Shown here one piece after another: positions 27,790-41,086 of a stretch of DNA of 64,000 nt (within the stretch, counting starts at the first letter, position 1; each line of letters opens with the position of its first letter). This DNA is from Synanceia verrucosa. Lineage: Eukaryota > Chordata > Actinopteri > Perciformes > Synanceiidae. The notes below the pieces were generated by a model, which saw nothing but the letters and a program-made list of their open reading frames with translations, searched no databases and was not told where the DNA came from. The DNA lies in assembly GCA_029721515.1 (NCBI GenBank), contig CM056559.1, positions 2,233,001 through 2,297,000 on the forward strand, written 5' to 3'. The position numbers were made by a program, and so were the translations under genes.

Positions 27790-30700
27790 CTAATGCACAG
27801 GAAAACATTTTTATAAGGGACTTATGATGAAAAGGGATGTCCTGCTCATTTTGTTATAGCAGCTGGTCCCAATTTTGATATCATGATTATTGTTGACACT
27901 TGTTTATTTATGTCACTGTTCATAGTTTTTTATATAAACCCTTGTAAAGTAGCCCTATCCACTTTGCTGCTGTAACACTATATGTTCCCCTTTGTGTATG
28001 TTGGGCAGTAACGCGTTAATAACGCCATTACTTTTGACAGTAACTAATACTCTAACGCATTATTTTTTAAATAAATAAACGCAGTAACTGTTATAATATA
28101 TTGCGTTTGTCCGTTACTTGATAAATGATTTCCTGATTGATGAATTCAGATGTTTCTATGGACAGGGGGACATGTCCCCTTCAGATTCATAGAGACATTG
28201 ATCTGTCCCCCACTTTCCCAGCATAATGAGACAAGCATCGCCGGTAAAACAGAGCATTAATGTCACTGCAGCAGCACTGGGAGCTCGGCATTTGTGTGAT
28301 TCAACTCATGGTGCATTCAATTGCACACAAATGTTGGAATTTCCAACTTCCAGTCAGAATTTAAATAAGAACCCTGTGAAGTCGGATGTCCGACAGTTGG
28401 ATTAATCGACCAGATGTAGAATTCATGCTGTCTGCTACTGAGGTAAACAGTAGCTCCATGTTTTGTTGTACGTCTGTAAGGCTGAAGAGCTGGGAGCACT
28501 AAACTTTGAGGTTAAGATGACCTGAGCTCCAAGTTCCGACTTCCAGTGAACACACCATAAAACAAACTCTCACTCCCCAGGGTCCTAAAGAGGAACTAAA
28601 AAGTTACTCTTAACAGTAACGCGTTATAATAACTGTCACTCTTGTTACTATTTTTCAGTAACTAGCACAACACTGGTGACAAATAAAGGATTAATCTTAT
28701 CAACAGCTTATCAGAGCACGCTGTCCTTCAGGCTCACCTGTGTCCATCTCGTCCACACTGTTGAGGAAGTCATCTGGAGTGCGAGGGACGCTGTAGCTGC
28801 TCATGCTCAAGCCGCTGTCTGTGCTCTCATCCCTGGAGTGGTAGGTCCCGCTGAGAACGCCACGACCAAGAAATGTGGGTTATGAAATCAGCGCAATCAC
28901 AAATATACATCATGACTTCCATCAAACAAGAAAACAAAAAAAGCAGCTTGTCTCAGCAGTCAGTGGATGACCTTAATGACCTTCACTTAACTACTCTGAA
29001 CCTGAACTGTGTGAATCCAATTAACTGATCCAACAAAGCAAACACAGTCAGTTATTAAAAGCACACAGGCTGGAAAGTAACAGTGTGGCCTTAATTCCCT
29101 CCGGAGCCTTCTGCATACATCCATGTTTTAACACTTGTGTCTGATTGTACGCCTGCGGTGACTAATCCAAGGCATCACCAAGCTTCGGCGTTTCGGCAGA
29201 ATACCGCAAAAAGAGCAACAATGATTCAGGCAACGGAGAGAGACAAAGAGGCAGAGAGAAGACATTTGACAAGCCAATACTAATTAGCAGAGGAAAAATA
29301 TGTAGGCAGAGTATGGCTGAGGCAGGATGAATGAGGCCATTGTGAGTGGAGGGGAGTGGAGGCAACCGGGGGAGGAGGGGAGATTAGGTCGGCCTGTCTA
29401 CTGACTGGACCACATGTTCTCATGGCCTGCTTGCTATTCAGCTCTTTTCCCACTTCAGCCGTTCACACAAGAACTAGAGCTTGAACTGCTAGGACTGATT
29501 TCCCAGAATGCCATGGAGCAGCGTACAGACAGGAAGGGACAGGAGGGTTTAAGTCTGGTTTCAGATCCAGTGTCAGCCTGTTGGGTTTAAGTCCCTGCTT
29601 CTCACACTACATAGAAACACAGAAAATGTTCACTGCTAATTAAGTTCTGATTGTGTTTATTTCAGGATCTGGACACCAGAGGTCATCATTGTGCAAAGCA
29701 CAAAGCTGCTGGTCTGAATCAGACTTTACCATGTGATGTGGCTAAGCCCAGAAACTGGACTTCTGTTTGTACTACTTGCGTAACTCGGGGAGCTCAAACA
29801 GCCAGGTGCACAGATTTTCGCCCAGGTGAGACTGTACTCTCCTCAAGGATTTTTTTACTCCTCCAGAGTCCTGCATGAAACCAACCTGTTGAGGAATGGG
29901 TCAGAGCTGTTGGCGGTCATGGTCCGGGCATCCTGGGCCATAGGGGAGGACACAGGGTTCGTGCCGCCATCTTGATCCATACTGGTAGGCAGCTGATTCC
30001 TTATAGCCAACTCCTGTGGGCGATAAAGCACAACAACACCATCAAGCCCACACCTAACCTGAGAAGCTAATTACACACAGCTATAGCTTCATAAAAACAT
30101 GCTGCATAAAATGAAGGAATTACAGAGACTGCCACCACGGTGCTCTCCATTCCTCCCCATACAGAGTGTCACGTTACACGAGGGGCCGACAACAGTTGGA
30201 GACAATTGTTCTCTGCACATGCTCAGATCATGCTCTGATCAGATAAGGCGACGGATATGAAGTCATGTTGTTCTTTTTCCACCTCCTTCCTCTAGCAGAC
30301 CTTGGACAAAACAGTGTCTCCATTTGAGCTCTCCTGACTTAAACAGGAGCATAAGCCACAACAGAGGCAGCCAGTGGGGTTAGAGAGTTAGGATGGCATT
30401 TTGTTTTTTTTTTAGGAAGGATATGAAATGCAGCGCGACACTTCAACCTTAGCAGGCTTTCATCAGTCATGGTTGAGGGAAAATGTTCTTAATTAGCCCT
30501 TAATAAAGTGATAAGAAGCTTTTTCATTCTTTGTTTTTGTGCTTTAAGGGGTTTCCTTCTATAACAACTTCATTTATCACATGTAAACAATCTGGATTTG
30601 ATTATGAGGGCTGTGTACTGTAAACAACTCCATGCTTTTACTGGCTCTCTTTTTGTGCATGAATGAGCACCGTCAGCACTGGACCGCCACCAGAAAGTTG

Positions 30701-33700
30701 GCTACAGCGCAACACGTTCTCCATCATCCTTCTGCCATGTGGAAGCCATTTGGGGCGAGGCGAGGCAAGTATTGCCCCAAAGTTGACCTCCCTTCACCAG
30801 CATATAGTCAACACAACTGCACGATTCTCTGCTCCAATCAAGCTTCTTTCAAACATCTGAAAAGGAATTTGGTGTTTACCGGACATCTATCAGTAGCCTG
30901 ATAGAGGTGCTACTGAAATATATACAGTCTGATCTGTGATCCCATCTCCTCATTTTACTTTCCATTAAGCTCCTCATTTTACTTGCAAGTGAGGGTTTAG
31001 ATAATAGAGCACAATCAATGAATTCCCCATCCAGCTTTACATAAACACACACCCAAACCAGGAGAAATCAGCTGGGAAGTCAGGAAACAGAAAATGCATG
31101 CACCGAAATAACCTGGCTGTTAACTCTTTGAGTGCTATCAATGTAATAATACGTCAGGGCGTTTGTTCGGCAGGGGGTCGCCGATTGTGCTCTCCCACAG
31201 CCTGTGAGTAATATTGGGGCTTCTGGGAGATGTAGTCAGAGCATAAAGAGACGGTATACACCACAGAGATCAAAACAGGAAGTGGAGACGATCGAGGTTA
31301 GAGAGCAAAACAAAGTGTCCTCTACTCTACCTCTGATAAAACAAGAATGGAACAAGGTAAAAACAAACATTTTTTTCATGATGAAATAGAGAGTCTCTTC
31401 TTTCATTTGAGCTGTTCAGTGTTTTCAGAGACATAGTGCAAAATATTCTGTGGGTCCTTAAATATGACTCAAAATGGGCAAAAACACTGGAACAAGACAC
31501 TTTGTGTTTTATAAAACGGCTGGAACTCAATGAGTCAACATTCATTTGGAGAAGTAAAAAAAAACATTTTAGAGCCTAGTTTAGGGTTTTGACTTGGTGA
31601 ATAAATCAGGATCTGTGCTAACCATTTTACCCTAATCCCTAACCCTGTTATGCAAACCAGATTTCCACATGACGTTTCAGAAAGTCAACAATAACCAGGT
31701 TACCTAAGCTCACAGAGCATGTGCTCTGAGGACGTCCAGTGAGGACAGTAGAAATCATTGTCATGTTGGCACACAGTCAGGTCACTTCCTACACGGTGAA
31801 CTTTAAACAACCCATGGGAACGCCATGGTCAACAAGTCCCAGCTCCCTCGTTCATAATAATAAAGCTCTGTTTGTGATGTTTGAGTAAACTACTGGACTC
31901 GGCTGCACCACCCTGTGTGGGCGGCACCGTGACACATCACAGTTAGGAAGTGATAAAATTACCACATATGACTCATGACACTTTATTGCAGGGTGGCGTA
32001 ATAGTAAGGACTGATCAAAGGAGCTTCAGATCTGCCGCTATACCTCCGAATGATGACTCATACTTAAAGGCCTATTTACGATGGTACGTTGTATTTTACC
32101 ACATAAACGTTTTCCTGATGACCTCTGAACTTGTGACCTCTTCCTCCATGAGGCCACAGCATTCCCCAAAAGGACTTTGACTATTTTCTGAAACACTTTA
32201 GTACTGACTGCTGACCTGTGGTCTCTGCCGAAGCAGCTCCTGTTGCTTCAGTCTCAGCCTTTCCTTCTCGATCTGCTGCAGTCTCATCTGGTTGTTACCT
32301 CCCATGACTCCAGGAGGGATCTGCCCTCCCTGCTTCACTGGAGCACTCTGGGTGATCCTCTGCTGGTTCAGGGCTAAAGGAAAGACAGAGAGGAGTCATG
32401 TTACCACTGTATAACGTGTAGTGTTCATTTTACTCTTTGCACACTGAGACTTCAAGTGGTAAATCTGAACAAGCAAAACATCTTTGGGGAAAACACTGAA
32501 AATCCTCTGACTCAGTTAAGTGGGATGGGACTGTTGTTTTTTGCAACGCAGTGAGATACAAACAGCTTTAACAATACTCACTTTCAAAACAGGATGTATA
32601 AATAATATATATGGGATCTCACCTAATGCCTGGCTGCATAACGAGACCGACAACTTGAGAGTTTTGTCTACAAAGTGAACTTGTGAAAGAGTGGAGCAGC
32701 AGGTTGTGTAGGACAAGGGAAGTCCCAACACTAGTTTTTCACCTGGTGTCTGAAACAACCACTCTTCCTGTAAGACCTGATCCCCTCCCACTCACTGACT
32801 AAGACAGGCTCTGTTAGTTTAGTACATTGCATCAGTTATGACTGATCCTTGCTTCCTTCTAAACAGATTATCCCTCACGCCTCGGTGCCCTGGCCTACCC
32901 AGCTTCTGTAAACACTATCAAAGTTCTTTCCCCCAGCAGATATCATTGTATTTTGCGCTTACAAGCTAACTGCATGTTTACATTATCAGAACAAATGTGT
33001 GTGTTGAAAACACAGCTGTTCCCCAGTGAAACCTTTGTTATTCTTTACTCCAGCGAGGGTGGGCCTAATAAATATGAGCAGAAAGCAGCACACCAATGCA
33101 TGCAAAGTAGGTCACACATTTTAGCACTATAGCAGGGAAAGAGAGGTAAATGCGCTTGACCACGAGGGGTGGAACAGTAATGGAAGCAATGGGGAGAGCT
33201 GTTTGCTTATGCGCTTGAAGCACCAACCAAAACAAAGCCTTTGACGGTGGGGGGGGGGGGTCCTGCCGCCCCGGCACCTTTCTCATCACCATTCAATCAC
33301 TGTCTGTTTACACTATCTGAGGAGCTGAATGAAGCGTGGCTCTGGGCTCTCCATGGGAAGCTGTGGAGGCCACGCCCCGCCCCGTCTGCCTGCCGTCACC
33401 CCCGTCCGTCCACGCTGCCTCCCCCAACATCCCCACCCCAGCATACACCACCGCCTCCTCTCTCCCACACATCCACCGAAGCCATGGGAGTGGGTTACTT
33501 ATCTTCAGCAGATACTGAGAGCTTTTGTGGCTGGATCGCTCCACCATCAGGGCACCATTAGCTGTTCTCAAGGAAGAGTTGCTGCACATGGGCCATGTCA
33601 GCAGCTTCAGATCTGAATAAGACCTGAGCTTTGAGGCAGAGGCAACGCATTAAAGGGAAAATACGGGTTGTCTAATGTTTATATCGATATCTATAACAAT

Positions 33701-34094
33701 AAAGTGCTCATGTGATATCCTTTACAGGAAGTCTGACAAGGAACCACAACGAGACAGAGAAACCTTTTTGGGATTAAAAATGAAAAGTTGCTGTCAAAAA
33801 TATGACCATAACTTATCTTGAGTCTACTTGTGTTTCTCACGTAACGTATTTACTAATAATATTTATATTATATGAAATCATTATTGTGAGTACAGAAGGG
33901 GTGGGAAAAAATATAAAAATATATGGCAATATATTGCGATACGATTTCTTCTGATATAATACGGATTTTTGATTTCTTAATATCGATTTTTTCCCCAAAA
34001 AAGTCATGTTTTGTGTGAGCAACTTCCACACGTTGAAATAAAAATTAAAAAAAAATAAAAAACAATCCACGTTAACGCAGTAACTTTGACAGCC

Positions 34095-34132
<38 letters not shown>

Positions 34133-34137
34133 GTACG

Positions 34138-34168
<31 letters not shown>

Positions 34169-37100
34169 AGATCTTTGTAGAATATCATAATATATATCGC
34201 AATATCACAATATCACAGTGATGTATCGTATCGTGACTCAAATATTGCGATATTTGCTATGCTATGCTCCAATACTGAACTAGCAAAAACTACTTAAATA
34301 AAACTAAGTTAACTTCAATTGGAATTTTTCATTTGAGTTTTGAAGAAGAGTTTAGAATAGAATAGGATTACTTTATTGATCTCAGCCTGGGAAATTATTA
34401 AAAAGCCAGTAGGGCATGATACTCAGTGTTGCCGAACGCAATCCAACAGCTGAGTTTCTGCTGAGGTCAAGGACTCCCACACAGCCCAAACAGCTAAGAG
34501 TAACTATGCACAAACAATGAGCATATCGAAGCAGGGAATTACATCTGTGGGTGAGATAGGAGCGAAGGACGGGTTCAGCTCAGGGCCAGAGCGATAAAAA
34601 AAAGAAGGAGGCCAGTCCTGGCTGAGAAGACAGTGTGTGTGAGTGTGTGTGTGGTTTTGGAGGGCTGGTTGAAGTCAGCAGCACATATGGGCGGTGATAG
34701 CTGGTGGGCCAGGCAGATAAGAGACAAGTTAATGCTGTCTGCCTTTTGTCTTCTTCACGCACTACTGCAACACAACGAGCCAGCAACACAGGCCCTTATC
34801 AGCACATCGCCCTGCCAGGCACATTACACAACAGGATCACCTGGGGCAGGTAGAGCCGAGGGTGTGCCAGCTGTGGGAAGTTCACTGTGTGACCAGGGTA
34901 CAGCACCTTTGAAGGCGTAGTAAATATTTGTCTGCTGTCAATTTAACAAGTTTTTATAAAAAAGGGCCCTTGGGAAGGTGTTGTGTTTCTAGCGGAGAGA
35001 TAAGCCGAGTGGAGAAACAGTCTGGATGTGATACCAACACTCTTTTATCATCTTGTACAACAGTAAGGTCTGTGTTGACCTGGCTCTGCATGGCCAGGAG
35101 TCAGGAAATATCAACAGCGTCGGCCGGCCCACATGGGAGTTACACCACGACACAACAGACTCAAAACTGGAGGCTGATGAAAACTTGATCAGATATATCA
35201 AAACATAACACTTTTATTCCTCATACTACTGTGAATATCCTCATTAAGGGGTCAGATCACCTACCTACTTCATCTAGAGCAGATGTGACATCAGATGTTT
35301 TTAAAATAAGTATAACACTGCTGTTCTTTTCCAAGGCTTTTTCACCCAGCACAAACTGAATTCTCTTCACCTCCATGATGTTAAGTGAAATCTGAGATGT
35401 CTGCAGATAAAACCACAACAGCAGCCTATCCATGTAAATAGACACCCCAGAGATGAGAGAGAAAATATGAGGCGAACCTTTAATCTGGCTCAGAGGCAGA
35501 AAAACATCACATGACAGATAATATAGCAGTGTGTTTAACTGACAGCTTTGCATTAAGGCTTCAAAGCCATCCATTAAAATCGCAGAGGAAATCTGTCTAT
35601 TTGTGCACTCCAGTATCCTCCCAGTATGTTTTACCCTGCTGTTCCTGCAGAGCCGTACATACAGAAAACAACATATCCACTCGGGCCGGGCCCCCTTTGG
35701 CCTCAGACACAGTGCACTCATGGCTTGTTCGCCGTTCACCACCTCTTTGGATCTTAAAAAGAGGATGCATGCTTATCCCGTCGGCATTTTCCCTCTGTTC
35801 CTCTGTTTTTCTTTCTTCCCCTTTTGCCTTGCCTCTCCCTGCCCCCACCTCCCCTCTCACATTGGAGTTCTTTGACTGAAAAGGTCTGGAACAGATTAAG
35901 AGTTGGACCACAGAATAAAGAGGCCTGGCAGAGATTCAAGTCTGTCTGGGGCTGAGCAGAAAGGGGCTGTGCCTGCACTGGGCCTCACGCAGGGGAAAGC
36001 CAGCCGGCAGCAGCCCTCAGTTAAAGGCGCTCCGCTGCTTTTCTTCTCAAAGCTCAAATTAGCCTCCACTATCAAAGCAGCTGGCTTATGATTGGAGACC
36101 TACATAGCAGCAGTGTACATGTTTCTGGAGCAGAGGAGCCCATTGCTACGCAAAATGAAAAACAAATACAATAACTGCAAAGAAAACACTTAGATTGTCC
36201 TTCAAGTGCCGAGCCACATTACCACATGTCAAGCACTTTGACTCACTTAGCTTACAGTTAGCAATCTGTGAAATAAAAGTATTATATACAGTACATAGCA
36301 ACAGATATACAGCAACAGAAGGAGAATAACTCTCTGAGTGCCACTGACGTATTTCATCGTCAAAGTGGTTTTTCGGCAACTGGTCGCTGATCACGGTCTC
36401 CACAGACTATGAGTAATGCTGGGGCTTCTGGGAGATGTAGTCAGAGCATAAAGAGACAGTATACGCCACAGAGATCAAAACAGGAAGTGGAGACGATCGA
36501 GATTAGAGAGTAAAACAAACAGAATCTGGAGAAAAAGTGGTGATTTTGGTGAAAGTGTCCTCTACTCTACCTCTGATAAAACAAGAATGGAACAAGGTAA
36601 AAACAAACATTTTTCTCATGATGAAATAGAGTCTCTTCTTTCATTTGAGCTATTCACTGTTTTCAGAGTCATAGTACAAAATATTCTGTGGGACGTTGGC
36701 ACAAGTCACTTTCTGTTTTATAAAACAGCTGGCACTCAGTGAGTTAAGTACAGAGCATGACGTTTGATGGCACATAATGAGTTAACGTGATCACTCTCCC
36801 CCTCGCTAGCGTTCAGGGGCCCAGCAGCCTTGTGTGTTCAGGACTTATAAATCTTCAAAGAGCTTTGCCGATCAGAGCCGCCATCCCTTCCCAGCTGCCC
36901 CACTCCCCTTACAACTCTGTTTTGAACTTTCCTGCCTGCCTTCAGATCAGGGCTCACAACTGCTTCCAGAAGAAGTGCCCTTTAAAGCGCCTGGGCTCGA
37001 TTAAAAACAAAAGACAGCTCAAATTAAGCAGGATAACAGGCTGTGTGCTTGTTCACACACTCTGACGGAAACGCTGCTGCGATGAAGGGACAGCACCTGA

Positions 37101-40100
37101 AGCGTCAGTGAGTCATTGTGACATAAGCAGCAACCTTCACCTCTGGGAGCGCTCCTTACGCTCAGCCCCGTGGCCACAGTGAAACGTTAACACACCTACC
37201 AGGTCCTGTCACTAATTCACCAAACCCTGGCCTCAACGCTAACTGTCAAACTCAAACTCAGCCCAGAGGATTAATGGAAAACTCAGCTGTTGCTGCAACA
37301 CTAAAATGGCTGACAAAAGGTTAGGTGTGGATGTCGAGGGTGGGGGTTTGGTGAAAATCTGGTTTCAACAACCAATGGTACGCCGAGTCACCCCAAAACA
37401 ATGCACGGGTTCAAATGAACAATGAATCACACAGAGCTGAACTCACTGCTACAATTGTGGTGACTCATCTTTTATGGATTATCCAGAGCTTTCTACTGGG
37501 GAAACTGATGTGGCAAACCACATGAAGCTAAGAAACTCCTGCTATGACTCCCTTTTTTAATTTAAAATCAAATATAAATAGCATTAGAGGAGCTAAAATG
37601 GCTTTTAGGTGCCTAATAATAGTGTCTTAATGACAGAGAACACTCAAGGTATTTTAGTTAAACCAAGAACTAAACTAGGAAGGAAAATCAAACTCACCAA
37701 AGCGCGGGTCCAGTCGTGGATCGAGCCAGGATGTGGTCTTGTTCTTGTGGTTGATGTAGTAAATTTCTCCCTCTGATGTTATAGCTTGTTCCCAGCCCTC
37801 GGGGAGAGGACCTGACGGATGACAGGCAAAGATAATGTTGGAGAAATGCTGGCGCTTCAGTCACGGCTTTTCTTTATTGATATTACAGCACAGCAAGCAG
37901 GAATGGTGATGAACTGAAACAGATAGCCTAACTGAAACTCCCTGCATAATTTTTATTTATTATTTGGAAAAACAAAAAAAACTATTTCAGAGAAAAGCAG
38001 ACAGTCTGCAATCTTATTACTGGGTTTTAATTAGTGACAGAAATGAGTGCATCCTATTAATGTAGCTGTTAACGGTGGGCTTGATTTATATTACTTTATA
38101 TATTTTGTATAATTTATTAGTTGACTAAAGCTGTCATGACATAAATGTAAAGTATAATACCTGATGCTGAAATGTGGTGGAGTAGAAGTATAAATTAACA
38201 CAAAATGCAAACTACAGCATAGTATAATATTTCAGTAAATATACTTAGTTACGTTCCACCACTCATTAAAGAACAGCACTGCTCCTGTGAAGCAGAGCAG
38301 GTCTTTATTCACTGATGTCAGCATGTGTATTCACTCAGTTACACACTTGTTAATGATGTGCTAACTCATTTTAGCAATGAATATCTATAGAAATATTCAT
38401 CTCCTTCCAACCTGCCTGAGTGACGAGTTTCACACGACACTCAACCACCTGAAAATCCACAAAAACAGCCTGAAAATGAAGGAAACCTGGAATGATTGTG
38501 GGCTGTGTAAAGAAGAGCTTTAGGACAGTTTGTGTACACCTCATTTATTTGATTCTGTTTTACCTTGTTTTTATTTTATTATGTATTTAGAGTGGCTTTG
38601 TTCCACTGTTGCTGCTCTTAAGTTGTTTTTTAATAGATTTTTCTTTACCTTTGCCACTGTGATGCTATAAGTTTTCCTGTCGCGCATTAATAAAAAAATC
38701 ATCTAATCTTATGAGCATGTCAGTCTGTGTTTGAGGGACGTGACTTCGTCAAGGATGATTGGCTATAATTACAGCAGAAACATAAAGTCAATAACATGCT
38801 GATGTGAAGATTTGGAATTCGAATTACACAAACTGTACAAAAGCAAAAAATAATTTACAACATAACATAAAAATTGTGGGTGTATTCATGGAGTGGTTCG
38901 ATGAAGAAATTGCAGGGCTGGTGAAATTAGCACATTAACTCAATTAATCAGCACTCTACTTGGACAAACTATCTGAAATGTGTTTCTAGAGACGTGCTGG
39001 CAGGTCATGATGCAGAACTCTATTCAAAAAATCAAGGAAACTAACAAGACAGTCATAACTAACCATCAACTATGCAGTTAAAACTAGATTAACTATCTTT
39101 TCTGAATCTGTCCAAACTTCTCCTGTAATTCGGCAAACAAATAATCCACCAAAAAGCATCGTTAAAGTGCTAAATTAAGACGTGAAATGATGAAAAGGGA
39201 AAGAGAAAGAGACATCCTTTCCATAAACACAGAGCTTATTAAAGCTGTGGTGTCGCTTTGATTTTAGCTGATAGTATTATAATACTAATATGTGTAAAAT
39301 TAAATTTCGGGCAGTTTGTACCATTGCTCAAATTAGCGTGTTAATTTTGACGGCCCTATTGTTCAGTATATTCAGAAGTTGCGGTTTATGTTTACTGTTC
39401 AATTTATTATTATTTAGAATATCTATCCATCCTCCATGCTGACAGAAGTAAACAGCAGTGCTTTGAGAATACAGAGAGTTCACCTGTAAACTCTGTAATT
39501 TGTGAGTCACGGAGCTCCCAAACATGTCAGACAGGACCTGTCACGTTCTACCCCGGTCTTACCTCACCTAGGGCAAATTCCAGGTGCATGGCCGGAGCTG
39601 AGCTAGACCGAGCCTCAGTGACAAGTAACAACTAGACTCCACCGCTCCTGACTTCTACTGTATGTGCTACAAAAGTTAGCGAATGACCAGAAGTAACCTC
39701 AAGCTAATAGAGTTTAATGTCTGCGCGCACATACCACTGGCTGGGTTCATGAGGTTCTGCTGCTGGACTGGCACAGAACTGGCCGGGGGAGCCTGGTTCA
39801 TCTGGAGCAGGGCCTTACGAGGATCCTGCCAAGTCGTGGTCTGATCAATGTGGCTGCAAGGAGACAAGATAGGCAACATGAATGAGTCCTAAAAATCACC
39901 ATCAACATGTTTCTAATCAGATTCAAACCAGGAGCCATATCAGTATGAGACAGGTCACATGCAGGAAGTGATGACTCAGAGCAGTTTGATGAAAACACTG
40001 AATGTAAGCCCTGCTTTCTGTAAACGATGACTGTTACAGGAAGCCACGACTCAATACAGGACTGATTTATTTTTTTCCCTCCTATAAATCACTTCAAAGT

Positions 40101-41047
40101 TGTATTCCATGAATTAAAATGGAGAAGCTGCACTTATAAGCTAGAAACAGTGACTGTCGGTAAGCTGAAAGTGTCTTTATAAAGAGGCGATGATTGGTTT
40201 CACAACAACTATTGTAACGCCGGACAATGTCGCTCCATCTATTTTATGGCTCGTCTTTGCCGGGACGGGAGCGGGGGGGCGGGTTGGGGGGAGGGGCATT
40301 GTGTTGCATTCTGTGAAGGCATTGATAATTAGTGCTTTGTTGGTACTTGTTGCTTGATTAAGATGGAAAGCTAATACAGGAAGCCCTCCTCTCCCGAGCA
40401 GGACCCTCTCTATTGAGGGAGGGTCAGTCCCAGGGCTCAACGCAGGGGGTCCTTTTTCCTGGAAGTGGCTCGGACACTGTGGAGTGTCAGGGGGCTTTAA
40501 CAATCTGGCGCCACATTTACAAAGCTTTCACCTGCTTGACAAAGGCTCAGACTGAGCTACGACCTAAAACCCCACTATTCACTTGTTCTTTTTGTTTTGT
40601 TTAGGTTTTTTTTTTTTTGAAACATCCCATTTAAAAAATAGCCCCAAACCCACCTCAAACAAACAGGAACCAAACTCCAGCAGAACTATTTCAATACTAA
40701 GAGTTTGTTCATGATGCATTCAAATATTACCCTCTGTGATCTATGCAATAGCCAAGCGCTTCCACCAAGTGAGGTTCATTTCGACCTGCTGTTAAATTCG
40801 ATCCCACAGCGCCATCAGTCCAGATTTTGGAACAGCTGGGTGAAGTGAGAGATTCAGAGTTTCTCTTGGCCTCTGCTAATCCCAGCCAGCCTGTCTGCTC
40901 TCTATCCCAGGCCAGAGAGCGAGAGGGCCTGACTCAGCACTCCTCCCCACCCCCCCCACACAATGCAACCCATTTTGAAGCCCCCCTCTTGTTTATGCTT
41001 TACTGATCAAAGGAGCTGCCAAATCCCCTACCATACCCTCCCCCAGC

Positions 41048-41086
<39 letters not shown>

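Larger units (their letters stand above)
32374..37697. other. yap1 intron 4
   Basis: About 5.3 kb. Contains the second TTAA MITE, a TATCG-type MITE with CA and TA microsatellites, and a LINE-tail-like stretch at about 34,366-34,400 (ACTTTATTGATCTCAG). About 36,790-37,060 is repeat-free and of high complexity and may be regulatory; frames there are unsupported. Confidence 0.55.

Noticed and set aside
30632..30901. 89-codon frame in yap1 intron 5
   Set aside because: No homology, unremarkable composition, and overlapping frames on the same strand.
35257..35742. 161-codon minus-strand frame in yap1 intron 4
   Set aside because: No recognisable domain, and the opposite strand is also open over part of it; judged a chance frame.
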